From: Candidatus Desulfofervidaceae bacterium
GTDB taxonomy: Bacteria; Desulfobacterota; Desulfofervidia; Desulfofervidales; Desulfofervidaceae
Direction of reading: 5' to 3'
DNA length: 6,630 bases
Assembly: GCA_021160485.1 (NCBI GenBank)
Contig: JAGHCL010000172.1
Coordinates: forward strand, 1-6,630
Shown here: piece after piece, positions 1 through 6,592 of the stretch
Layout: the number at the start of each line of letters is the position of its first letter
Position numbering within the stretch: the stretch's first letter is position 1
Program-made: the position numbers and the translations under genes
Notes under the pieces: model-generated
Database searches by the model: none
What the model was told of the DNA's origin: nothing
What the model saw: only the letters and a program-made list of their open reading frames with translations

Positions 1-585
1 GCCATTACACCAGCCGAGTTTCTTGATAGATTTCAAGAGCGATGTGGGAAGTTAGAGACAATAAAAGCTGAATTTATCCAAAAAACGCAGGTAATCACGG
101 TGGGACCATTAAAAAATAAAGAGAAAAAAGGAATTATGTATCTCAAACGGCCTAGCAAGATGCGCTGGAATTATATTATACCTGAAGATTATCATATTAT
201 AAGCGATGGCAACAAAATCTGGTTCTATGATAAAAAAAAGAAGCAGGTAATGGTAGGTAAGTTAAACACCTTTTTTGATAAACACCTGCTTGTTTCCTTA
301 TTTTTGGACGTGAAAAATGTAACCAAATTATTCAGAGTAAGTTTAAAAGAGGAAGAAAATTTAATAAAACTAGTTCTTTCTCCTTACCCTTCAAGACTTG
401 GCCTCAGGGGTGTAACCGTATGGATAACAAGAAAGGACTACCAGATAACAAAAATTCAACTAGTTGATTTCTATGGCAATATTAATACTTTAACCTTTAC
501 CAAAATTATCTATAATCCTGTGTTAAAAGACACCCTCTTTTCTTTACAAACACCGCCAGGAGTAGAGTTAATTCGGTTACCTTAA
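1..585 (+). CDS. lolA: Outer-membrane lipoprotein carrier protein LolA, 5' end missing
   Basis: LolA is a periplasmic chaperone that takes lipoproteins released by the LolCDE transporter and carries them to the outer membrane. The frame is open from the first base and gives 194 residues before TAA. The GTG at 100 is not the true start, because clear LolA sequence precedes it, including the family-typical 'AEFIQKTQ' segment. Further matches are 'YLKRPSKMRWNY', 'IISDGNKIWFYDKKKKQV' and, near the end, 'FSLQTPPGVELI', which resembles the 'FTFTPPQGV' ending of E. coli LolA. Comparison with the mature E. coli protein suggests that only the signal peptide and perhaps a few residues lie beyond the left edge. 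No downstream gene shares its strand before 1739, so it seems to be the last gene of its transcript. The family call is firm. A divergent LolA-like paralogue with another cargo cannot be excluded. Confidence 0.88.
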   Translation, partial: AITPAEFLDRFQERCGKLETIKAEFIQKTQVITVGPLKNKEKKGIMYLKRPSKMRWNYIIPEDYHIISDGNKIWFYDKKKKQVMVGKLNTFFDKHLLVSLFLDVKNVTKLFRVSLKEEENLIKLVLSPYPSRLGLRGVTVWITRKDYQITKIQLVDFYGNINTLTFTKIIYNPVLKDTLFSLQTPPGVELIRLP

Positions 586-695
586 ATATATCCTACGTTT
601 TTCCAAAACCGCCAAATGCCAGAATTAAAATATTAAATGCTTAAAAATAACACCTGCCGCCTGTTGTTTCCACCCAAGTATACCTTTATCACCCT

Positions 696-723
696 GTTTG
701 TAGGTAGTAATTACTTAACAAAC
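696..723. repeat. Weak imperfect inverted repeat between convergent genes
   Basis: In the 164-bp spacer between lolA and the zinc-ribbon gene, GTTTGT (696-701) and ACAAAC (718-723) are exact inverted arms, with the palindrome AGTAATTACT (706-715) between them. The unpaired bases are unequal (4 and 2), and no T-run follows on either strand. It could form a poor hairpin shared by the two convergent genes, but it lacks the shape of a normal intrinsic terminator. Nothing else was found in 586-749. Confidence 0.25.
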
Positions 724-749
724 TCCTAAACTCTGACTTCTTTATATTT

Positions 750-1445
750 CTATTTTTCTTCTTTTTCAGAACTATCTATATCTTCTAGAATTTCTAAAGG
801 AGGGGGCTCTGGTTCTTCCAATAACACCGAAGGTTCTATTTCCTCCAAGTCTAAAACTGATTCCTTTACCTCATCTATACGCTCTGAATGTTCGGCCTTT
901 TCCCCTTTTTCTAAAGAACCTGTCGGAAGTTCTAAATCCAATTCTTTTAAATCCAAATCTGCCTTTCCTTGCAACTCCGCCTCTTGGGGTTTTGGTTCAA
1001 TTGATTCTGACAATGCTGCTTCTGTGTCAGGTCTAGATTGTTCTAACTCTTCCAGTTCCTCTAAGGCCTCACGTGCCTTTCCTATTTCTTCAAAAACGAT
1101 TTTAGGTTCAGACTCCTCCTTTCCATCTAAACCTATAGGCAGTTCTGGAGGCGTTTCTGAGGTCGTTTCAGAACTTTCTGCAGGGAAAGATATACCCTCA
1201 TCAGAAGAGGCCTCTTTTAACTCACCGGAAGGAGGAGTTCCAGATATTATGCTTTCCTCTACATCCAAAAAGAGTTCTTCTTCCATTTCCTCTGAACCCG
1301 ACAAGAGGTCCTCTAAGAAGTTTAATTCGGTAGGTTTAAAACCAACAATATTAAAGCGTTCTTTATATTCCTTCCAATCAGCTCCGCATTTAGGGCAGGT
1401 ATCTAGAAAATCAAATGTGTTATAATGACAGTAGGGACATCTCAT
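750..1445 (-). CDS. Zinc-ribbon protein with long acidic low-complexity tail, function unknown
   Basis: The protein has 231 residues if it starts at the ATG at 1445. That start is preferred over a TTG 12 codons upstream because AAGAGG lies six bases before it and the Met is directly followed by the zinc ribbon. Residues 3-20 hold two CxxC knuckles (Cys3, Cys6, Cys17, Cys20; 'CPYC' and 'CPKCG') that should bind one zinc ion. The rest is dominated by Glu, Asp, Ser and Pro, with short repeats such as 'LDLKELDLELP' and 'LDLEEIEP' and a likely short coiled coil around 'AREALEELEELEQ'. There is no signal peptide or membrane segment, so it is probably cytoplasmic. It is divergent from the nudix gene and convergent with lolA, so context gives no role. 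Many bacterial proteins pair such a zinc ribbon with a disordered tail, and I do not recognise this one. A protein- or nucleic-acid-binding adaptor is possible but speculative. Confidence 0.72.
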   Translation of the reverse strand: MRCPYCHYNTFDFLDTCPKCGADWKEYKERFNIVGFKPTELNFLEDLLSGSEEMEEELFLDVEESIISGTPPSGELKEASSDEGISFPAESSETTSETPPELPIGLDGKEESEPKIVFEEIGKAREALEELEELEQSRPDTEAALSESIEPKPQEAELQGKADLDLKELDLELPTGSLEKGEKAEHSERIDEVKESVLDLEEIEPSVLLEEPEPPPLEILEDIDSSEKEEK

Positions 1446-1451
1446 AATAAG

Positions 1452-1457
1452 CCTCTT
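1452..1457 (-). promoter_or_regulatory. Ribosome binding site of the zinc-ribbon gene
   Basis: Read on the minus strand this is AAGAGG, six bases before the ATG at 1445. It decides the start: the longer reading frame beginning with TTG at 1481 would place this site inside the coding region and add 12 residues before the zinc ribbon. Confidence 0.6.
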
Positions 1458-1524
1458 AACATAATGTATTTTAGAAAGCAAGTGTTATCTCAAGGCTGTT
1501 TTTAAAAGCCCATTGATTGTTTAC

Positions 1525-1549
1525 CTCTTCCCCATTTTATGGGAGAAAG
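1525..1549. repeat. Degenerate hairpin resembling a dispersed intergenic repeat
   Basis: CTCTTCCCCAT (1525-1535) and ATGGGAGAAAG (1539-1549) form 11-base arms around a TTT loop, with eight Watson-Crick pairs, one G-T pair and two mismatches. The bases that follow, 'TTAGGGTGAAGG', make the whole resemble the 'CTCTCCC...GGGAGAGGGTTAGGGTGAGGG' type of short dispersed repeat seen in intergenic regions of many bacterial genomes. The resemblance is from memory and this copy is worn. It has no long T-run, so a terminator role is unlikely. Confidence 0.4.
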
Positions 1550-1581
1550 TTAGGGTGAAGGTTCTAGTGGTCAATTTTGCC

Positions 1582-1609
1582 TTGTCTCTGAGTGCTAGCT
1601 AAATTTAAT
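1582..1609 (+). promoter_or_regulatory. Possible sigma-70-type promoter for the nudix gene
   Basis: TTGTCT (1582-1587) and TTTAAT (1604-1609) are separated by 16 bases and differ from the -35 and -10 consensus at two and one positions. It would give a leader of about 120 bases before the ATG at 1739. No better candidate was found nearer the gene, but such matches arise easily in AT-rich DNA. Confidence 0.25.
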
Positions 1610-1738
1610 TTCGGGGATTTTAAGATAAATGTTCGGCTTTTATATCCTTTTCTGACGTGGACAAACTGCCTCCTGGCTAACTTAAACTCTAAATTTTGAC
1701 TTCTTGCCAGAAGAAAATAGTCGTGATATTACACTTCT

Positions 1739-2164
1739 ATGAAACATTATGAAGTTACAGCGGCGGTTATTCGCTATAAAGAAAAGGTTTTGGTCACTTC
1801 TCGCCCTGATGGAGATCCTTATGCAGGGTTATGGGAATTCCCTGGAGGGAAGAGGGAAGAGAATGAAGTCCTTGAAACTTGTTTGTTGCGGGAGATAAAA
1901 GAAGAATTGGGCATTGATATCTCAATTGATCAATTTTTCACCCAGGTTTGTCATACATATCCTAAATTTTCGGTTACTCTTTATGTCTTTCTCTGTTCCT
2001 ATCAGGGGGGAAAAATCAGCCCTTTGCCCACAGTGAAATACCGCTGGGTGGATTTAGAAGAGCTTCAGCGATTGCCCTTACTTGAGGCAGATAAAAAAAT
2101 TGTGGCTGCCTTGCTAAACAGGTTTAAAAATCAATCCGGCGAGCGGTGGCAAGGTGAGCCTTAA
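1739..2164 (+). CDS. mutT: MutT-type Nudix hydrolase (probable 8-oxo-dGTP diphosphatase)
   Basis: Nudix enzymes of this type cleave nucleoside triphosphates to the monophosphate and pyrophosphate. MutT cleans oxidised 8-oxo-dGTP from the nucleotide pool. The protein has 141 residues, close to the usual size. A complete Nudix box (G-x5-E-x7-REUxEExGU) spans residues 37-59, with 'REIKEELGI' at 51-59 carrying the metal-binding glutamates. It is preceded by 'GLWEFPGGK' (30-38), typical of the MutT/NudG group, and the N-terminal 'EVTAAVI' strand also fits. E. coli MutT and NudG (CTP pyrophosphohydrolase) are both plausible relatives, so the substrate is not settled. No clear Shine-Dalgarno sequence precedes the ATG. 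The last 16 codons and stop overlap the 3' end of glgB on the other strand, and roughly the final 12 residues, rich in polar residues, extend past the usual end of the fold. Confidence 0.87.
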   Translation: MKHYEVTAAVIRYKEKVLVTSRPDGDPYAGLWEFPGGKREENEVLETCLLREIKEELGIDISIDQFFTQVCHTYPKFSVTLYVFLCSYQGGKISPLPTVKYRWVDLEELQRLPLLEADKKIVAALLNRFKNQSGERWQGEP

Positions 2165-4303
2165 AGAAAAGGAAAAACCATGGGCAGGAATAGGCTCTGC
2201 TTTTACCTCTCCCCAGTTACCCAAATTCTTTCCTCCATAGTATTCAGAATCGCTGTTAAAGATCTCCTGATAGACCCTCTGTTCTGGCACCCCAATCCGA
2301 TAATTAAATCTTGGTACCGGGGTCAGATTTAAAATACAAATCAAATATTCATTGCCTGCCCGTCTTAGAAAAGAAAAGACAGAATGATTGCTATCATGAC
2401 AATCAATCCACTGAAAACCGTGAGGGTGATGATCTTCCTGCCAGAGGGAATGATTGTTGAGATAAAGCCAGCCTAAATCCTGAAAGAATTTAGTAAAAGC
2501 TTGTCTATCTGGGTCTGCCAATAGATGCCAGTCAAGGCTGGAGTTATAGTCCCATTCCCTCTCCTGTGCAAATTCACTGCCCATAAATACCAGTTTTTTC
2601 CCAGGATGGGTGTACATATAGGTAAAAAGTGCCCTCAGATTAGCCAGTTTTTGCCATTTATCCCCTGGCATTTTGTTATAAAGGCTACCTTTACCATGCA
2701 CCACTTCGTCATGAGAAAGGGGTAAGATGAAGTTTTCGGTATAAGCGTAGAGCATAGAAAAAGTCATTTGATTATGATGCCATTTACGAAAAATAGGGTC
2801 GTTAGAAAAATAAAAAAGTGTGTCATGCATCCAGCCCATATTCCATTTAAAACCAAAACCCAGTCCACCCAGATATACAGGGCGTGATACGCCTGGCCAG
2901 GCCGTTGACTCTTCGGCTACAGTAAAACAGCCAGGACACTGGCCATAAACCTGCTGATTCATTTCCTGTAAAAAGGCAATGGCCTCCAGATTTTCGTTGC
3001 CGCCGTATTTATTGGGAATCCATTCTCCCGGCTTCCGGCTGTAGTCTAGATAAAGCATAGAGGCAACAGCATCTACCCTCAAGGCGTCAATGTGGTACTC
3101 TTTTAACCAGAAAAGCGCATTCGCGATAAGGAAATTACGCACCTCGTTACGGCCAAAATTAAAGACAAGAGTGCCCCAGTCAGGGTGTTCACCCAGACGG
3201 GGGTCAGCATGTTCGTAAAGGGCTGTCCCGTCAAAAAGGCGAAGGCTATAATCATCTTTTGGAAAATGACCTGGTACCCAATCGAGAATAACACCAATAT
3301 CATGCTGATGGCACAAATCTACAAGATAACGAAAATCATCTGGAGTGCCATAACGACTGGTCGGGGCATAATAGCCACTTACCTGGTAACCCCAAGATGC
3401 ATCATGAGGATGTTCCATTACAGGTAAAAGTTCAATATGGGTAAAACCATATTTTTTTACATGTTCTACTAATTTGGGTGCTAGCTCCCGATAACTGAGA
3501 AAACAATTGCCTTCTCCCCGCTGCCAAGAGCCCAGATGAACTTCATAAACATTCAAGGGTTGCTGATAGTAATTCTGGCTTGAGCGCTTCTCAAGCCACT
3601 CGGCATCTTGCCATTGATATTTACCAATGTGCCACACAATAGACGCATTTTGAGGCCGAACCTCCATAAAAAAGGCAAAGGGATCGGTCTTAATACGGAG
3701 GGTTTTTGCGCGTGTTTTAATTTCGTATTTATAAAGCTCACTTTCTGCCAAGTCCGGAATGAAAATTTCCCAAATACCGCTAGTGCCTAACACCCGCATT
3801 GGATAAAGGCGTCCATCCCACTGGGTAAACCCGCCAATGACACTTACCCGCAGGGCGTTAGGGGCCCAGACAGCAAAGGCGACTCCCTTTATACCTTGAT
3901 GAACACATGGATGTGCCCCCAATTTCTTATAAATCTCAAAATGTCTTCCTTCTCCCCAGAGGTATAAATCTAATTCTCCCAGCGTAGGCAAAAAACGATA
4001 GGGGTCTCTTCTTTCCCAAGTAGCTCCGTGAGAGAAATAAAATCGGTGTTTATAGTCAAAGGGCCATGATTTGTGTTTAACCAAAACGGCAAACAGTCCT
4101 TGGGGATGAATTTTTTTCATCGGAAGGGATTTCTTCCCTATGATTAGCTCTGCTTTAACGGCCTCAGGATGATAGGCACGAATAATCACCCCATCTTTCA
4201 CTGGATGTCCCCCTAAGATATGGTGAGGGTCGTGGTGTTCTCCCTGAATAAGACGTTTTATATCTTCTTGGGTAACCCCATAGAAAAGTTCTTTATTAGC
4301 CAT
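2114..4303 (-). CDS. glgB: 1,4-alpha-glucan (glycogen) branching enzyme GlgB
   Basis: GlgB cuts an alpha-1,4 glucan chain and rejoins the piece through an alpha-1,6 bond, creating the branches of glycogen in the cytoplasm. The 729-residue protein is full length (E. coli GlgB has 728) and similar throughout. N-terminal carbohydrate-binding (CBM48-type) modules cover roughly residues 20-110 and 125-225, the GH13 catalytic barrel about 250-620, and the C-terminal beta domain the rest. The four GH13 regions are visible: 'DWVPGHFP' (341-348), 'DALRVDAV' (406-413), 'AEES' (463-466) and 'LSHDEV' (529-534). The predicted nucleophile is Asp411, the acid/base Glu464 and the transition-state stabiliser Asp532, each exactly six residues beyond its E. 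coli counterpart. The start ATG shares its A with the TAA stop of the NYN gene and has no strong ribosome site, so translational coupling is likely. It is the last gene of the parA operon. No glgA or glgC is present in the window. Confidence 0.96.
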   Translation of the reverse strand: MANKELFYGVTQEDIKRLIQGEHHDPHHILGGHPVKDGVIIRAYHPEAVKAELIIGKKSLPMKKIHPQGLFAVLVKHKSWPFDYKHRFYFSHGATWERRDPYRFLPTLGELDLYLWGEGRHFEIYKKLGAHPCVHQGIKGVAFAVWAPNALRVSVIGGFTQWDGRLYPMRVLGTSGIWEIFIPDLAESELYKYEIKTRAKTLRIKTDPFAFFMEVRPQNASIVWHIGKYQWQDAEWLEKRSSQNYYQQPLNVYEVHLGSWQRGEGNCFLSYRELAPKLVEHVKKYGFTHIELLPVMEHPHDASWGYQVSGYYAPTSRYGTPDDFRYLVDLCHQHDIGVILDWVPGHFPKDDYSLRLFDGTALYEHADPRLGEHPDWGTLVFNFGRNEVRNFLIANALFWLKEYHIDALRVDAVASMLYLDYSRKPGEWIPNKYGGNENLEAIAFLQEMNQQVYGQCPGCFTVAEESTAWPGVSRPVYLGGLGFGFKWNMGWMHDTLFYFSNDPIFRKWHHNQMTFSMLYAYTENFILPLSHDEVVHGKGSLYNKMPGDKWQKLANLRALFTYMYTHPGKKLVFMGSEFAQEREWDYNSSLDWHLLADPDRQAFTKFFQDLGWLYLNNHSLWQEDHHPHGFQWIDCHDSNHSVFSFLRRAGNEYLICILNLTPVPRFNYRIGVPEQRVYQEIFNSDSEYYGGKNLGNWGEVKAEPIPAHGFSFSLRLTLPPLAGLIFKPV

Positions 4304-4812
4304 TATAACTTTTTCAGTGCCTTTTGTTTTTTTCGTTTGCGTTTAGACAGACGACGAGCCGGTCCCTTTTTCACCGGGGCAATGGTTGAAGGTATTTCTT
4401 CCTCTACTTCTCCCTTCAAATTACAATAAAGGGCCATTTCTAATTTGGGCAAAAACTCCTGAGCTGATACCGCTGTCGCCTGATGTCTTTCTGCAAAATC
4501 CATAATTTCTCTATCGGAACTAACCACAATCACGTCTTGTTTATGTAACAACATGCGTTTAATCACATCGTCAGCTTTTTCCCCAAGTCCGGAATAAATA
4601 ACTGTAATTCCCTTGACCTTTTCTCTTTGTATCGAAAAGTGAAAGGATTTCTCGCCATCAAAGACGACAGTAATTTTGTGTTTTTTAATCTTACGATAAG
4701 CCTCAAGGTATGTAATAAGGGCATTACGTCCTGCTTCTAGACTCTCCGCTTCAGCCTGTTTAAAAACAGCCGATTGCCTGATGAGATTATATCCATCAAT
4801 AATCAGTTCCAT
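4303..4812 (-). CDS. NYN-domain (YacP-like) putative RNase with basic C-terminal tail
   Basis: YacP-like NYN proteins are PIN-fold nucleases. The Bacillus subtilis member, Rae1, cuts mRNA at the ribosomal A site. From the ATG at 4812 the protein has 169 residues and starts 'MELIIDGYNLI', as family members do; TTG and GTG codons upstream at 4830 and 4827 are possible but less likely starts. Acidic residues expected to hold the catalytic metal are visible: Asp6 in 'IIDGYN', Asp52 in 'VVFDG', Asp81-Asp82 in 'KADDVI' and Asp100 in 'VVSSDRE'. Residues 148-169 form a strongly basic tail with 13 Lys/Arg in 22, suggesting RNA or ribosome binding. It follows parB by 44 bases and its stop overlaps the glgB start (TAATG). 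Whether it acts as Rae1 does is inference; the family call is solid. Confidence 0.85.
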   Translation of the reverse strand: MELIIDGYNLIRQSAVFKQAEAESLEAGRNALITYLEAYRKIKKHKITVVFDGEKSFHFSIQREKVKGITVIYSGLGEKADDVIKRMLLHKQDVIVVSSDREIMDFAERHQATAVSAQEFLPKLEMALYCNLKGEVEEEIPSTIAPVKKGPARRLSKRKRKKQKALKKL

Positions 4813-4856
4813 TTTCGCATTATGCACCAATACCGTATTTACTTCTATTTGTCTAT

Positions 4857-5699
4857 CTACGCTTCCACTGTGTTCCCCAAAATCGCCTCCACAAGGCGTG
4901 AAAGCTCATCTTCTGAATAAAAACAGATTTCTATTTTTCCCCCTCTTTTCCCAGGTGTAATTTTCACTTTGGTGCCTAGGATTTCTGTTAACTTCTCAAC
5001 CAAATCCTGATAATAAATATTTGGGTTTTGTTTTTGGGGCCTCTTTTTTGTTCCTTGAACACGCCTTTCGGTTTCCCTTACAGAGAGTTTTTTGCTTATA
5101 ATTTCTTCACGCAGGGCCAGTTGTTGTTCCAGTGGCAAACCCAAGAGGGCACGGGCATGTCCCATTGTAAGCCGACCCTGAGCCAGGTCTTCTTTGATCA
5201 TGCTTGGTAGTTGTCGCAAACGCAAAACATTAGCTACCGTAGCTCTGTCTTTGCCTACCCGTTGCGCAACTTGTTCCTGGGTGAGACCAAATTCAGTGAT
5301 TAGTCTATAATAAGCCTCCGCTTCTTCAAGCGGGGTTAAATCCTGTCGCTGGAGATTTTCAATCAGGGCCATCTCCAAACGCTCTACATCCGAAATATTT
5401 TCTCTTACAATAACAGGCACTTCTTTCAATCCTGCCTGCCGGGCAGCTTCCAATCGGCGTTCACCCGCAATTAACTCATATTCGTTCTTAAAAGGGGTAA
5501 CAATGAGAGGTTGTAAAACTCCCTTTTCCTTCACCGAGGCTACCAGTTCTTGAAACTCGGAGTCATTGTGATCTATTTCCTGACGTGGTTGATACCGATT
5601 TGGGCGAATTTTATCAATTGCACACATAAAAAAAGCAGACGTTTGTTCATCTGAAAAAAGAGCATCTAGCCCTCTCCCTAAACCTGTCTTTTTGGTCAT
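4857..5699 (-). CDS. parB: Chromosome-partitioning protein ParB (Spo0J family)
   Basis: ParB binds parS sites, loads as a CTP-dependent sliding clamp, spreads along nearby DNA, recruits SMC and stimulates the ParA ATPase. The 280-residue length is typical of chromosomal ParB. The N-terminal 'GLGRGLDALF' (6-15) is the usual ParA-contacting tail. The CTP-binding N-terminal domain shows 'QPRQ' (37-40), 'GERR' (79-82) and 'ENLQRQDL' (114-121). A helix-turn-helix for parS recognition lies about 138-160 ('LTQEQVAQRVGKDRATVANV'), and the C-terminal dimerisation domain about 225-276 follows a basic linker. The start is well fixed: GAGGAG lies five bases before the ATG, inside the last codons of parA, and the parA TAG ends one base before the ATG. 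A matching parS site is present upstream of parA. All expected motifs are intact. Confidence 0.96.
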   Translation of the reverse strand: MTKKTGLGRGLDALFSDEQTSAFFMCAIDKIRPNRYQPRQEIDHNDSEFQELVASVKEKGVLQPLIVTPFKNEYELIAGERRLEAARQAGLKEVPVIVRENISDVERLEMALIENLQRQDLTPLEEAEAYYRLITEFGLTQEQVAQRVGKDRATVANVLRLRQLPSMIKEDLAQGRLTMGHARALLGLPLEQQLALREEIISKKLSVRETERRVQGTKKRPQKQNPNIYYQDLVEKLTEILGTKVKITPGKRGGKIEICFYSEDELSRLVEAILGNTVEA

Positions 5700-5700
5700 C

Positions 5701-6465
5701 CTAACTCCTCTGTTGTCTGTCTAAAAGTTCTTGAGCAAGTTGAAAATATTGTTCTGCACCCTTACATTTATCATCATAAAGGAAAATCGGTAATCCATGG
5801 CTTGGGGCTTCACTCAAACGCACATTTCGAGGAATAACAGTTTTAAAGGTATAATCTTTGAAATGTTTCCTTACTTCAGCTTCAATCTGAAATGAAAGGC
5901 TGTTCCTTCTGTCAAACATGGTCAAAAGAAAACCTTCTATTTTTAGGCCCGGATTAGAACGCTGTTTAACCAATTTAATGGTCTTAAGCAATTGAGCTAA
6001 ACCCTCCAAGGCGTAATATTCACATTGAATAGGGATGAGCACACTATTGGCCGCACTTAAGGCGTTAATTGTAATTAAACTTAGAGAAGGAGGACAATCT
6101 AAAAAAATAAAATCATAGTTACCTCTAAGGGGAGAAAGATATTTAAGAAAATAATACTCACGTTGAGGTAAAGAGATAAATTCTACTTCTACCGCTGTCA
6201 GGTTTGGATTTGAGGGAATACACTTTAATGTTTTTAGAGGAGTATCTTTTATAACCTCTTCTACAGCCATTTTTTCTACCAGAACATCGTATAGAGTGCC
6301 AGCATTGTTGGGAATGCCCAATCCGCTGCTAGTGTTGCCCTGAGGGTCACAGTCAATTAAAAGCACATTCTGTTTTAATAAAGCCAAAGCAGAAGCTAAA
6401 TTTATAGCGGTGGTAGTCTTCCCTACTCCACCCTTTTGATTGGCAACGGCTATTATCTTACCCAT
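5701..6465 (-). CDS. parA: Chromosome-partitioning ATPase ParA (Soj family)
   Basis: ParA is a P-loop ATPase that binds DNA without sequence specificity as an ATP dimer; ParB-triggered hydrolysis moves the origin region. The protein has 254 residues from the ATG at 6465 and begins 'MGKIIAVANQKGGVGKTTT', a standard Soj start. An in-frame TTG 12 codons upstream is therefore not used. The deviant Walker A motif with its signature lysine is at 11-18 (KGGVGKTT), the switch motif 'DCDPQGN' at 38-44, and Walker B ends at Asp123 in 'FIFLDCPPS'. There is no N-terminal DNA-binding extension, which separates it from plasmid type Ia ParA proteins and fits the chromosomal group. It heads a tight operon with parB, the NYN gene and glgB. 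A GGAT about five bases before the ATG is a modest ribosome site. parS 40 bp upstream suggests control by ParB. Confidence 0.96.
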   Translation of the reverse strand: MGKIIAVANQKGGVGKTTTAINLASALALLKQNVLLIDCDPQGNTSSGLGIPNNAGTLYDVLVEKMAVEEVIKDTPLKTLKCIPSNPNLTAVEVEFISLPQREYYFLKYLSPLRGNYDFIFLDCPPSLSLITINALSAANSVLIPIQCEYYALEGLAQLLKTIKLVKQRSNPGLKIEGFLLTMFDRRNSLSFQIEAEVRKHFKDYTFKTVIPRNVRLSEAPSHGLPIFLYDDKCKGAEQYFQLAQELLDRQQRS

Positions 6466-6505
6466 GCTATATCCAATACCATATTCAGGCTGTTTACGCA
6501 ATTAA

Positions 6506-6521
6506 TGTTCCACGTGAAACA
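6506..6521. promoter_or_regulatory. parS: parS centromere-like site (ParB binding site)
   Basis: The 16 bases TGTTCCACGTGAAACA match the degenerate bacterial parS consensus TGTTNCACGTGAAACA at every defined position and differ from the fully symmetric form by one base (C for T at position 5). The site ends 40 bp before the parA ATG. It is where ParB should load and nucleate spreading. Its place in the parA leader suggests ParB may also repress its own operon, which is inference. The same genome may have more parS sites elsewhere. Confidence 0.95.
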
Positions 6522-6551
6522 TTCTCTTCAGGTTAAAACTCCTTGGCTTTC

Positions 6552-6581
6552 TTTATAAAACCTAAGTTTTAGTATCTTATA
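6552..6581 (-). promoter_or_regulatory. Possible -10 elements for the parA operon
   Basis: On the minus strand, TATAAG (6581-6576) and TATAAA (6557-6552) each match five of six bases of the -10 consensus and lie upstream of parS and parA. No convincing -35 box stands at the right distance from either, so the promoter is only roughly placed. If either is used, parS falls within the transcribed leader or just beyond the start point, where bound ParB could block transcription. Confidence 0.3.
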
Positions 6582-6592
6582 AAATTTTCTAT

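Noticed and set aside
100..102. GTG as the start of the lolA gene
   Set aside because: The frame is open to the window edge, and conserved LolA sequence lies upstream of this codon.
1070..1075. A second CACGTG core that might be another parS
   Set aside because: The flanks do not match the TGTTN...AAACA arms, and it lies inside the zinc-ribbon coding region.
1024..1425. A 133-codon plus-strand reading frame rich in Ser
   Set aside because: It is antisense to the zinc-ribbon gene. Its Ser/Phe-rich, low-complexity product is what the complement of Glu/Asp codons gives, and no gene-like start context is seen.
2086..2110. GGCAG/CTGCC inverted repeat with a T-run, considered as a terminator for the glgB transcript
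   Set aside because: The loop is 15 bases and the T-run is inside the loop rather than after the stem; it also lies within the nudix coding region.
3185..3427. Plus-strand open frame inside glgB, with several other short ones at 2525-2725, 3608-3790 and 4220-4429
   Set aside because: All lie antisense to well-conserved coding sequence of glgB or the NYN gene and show no recognisable protein features.
6466..6501. Longer parA beginning at TTG (6501)
   Set aside because: It would add 12 residues not typical of Soj proteins, while the ATG at 6465 gives the standard N-terminus directly before the P-loop.
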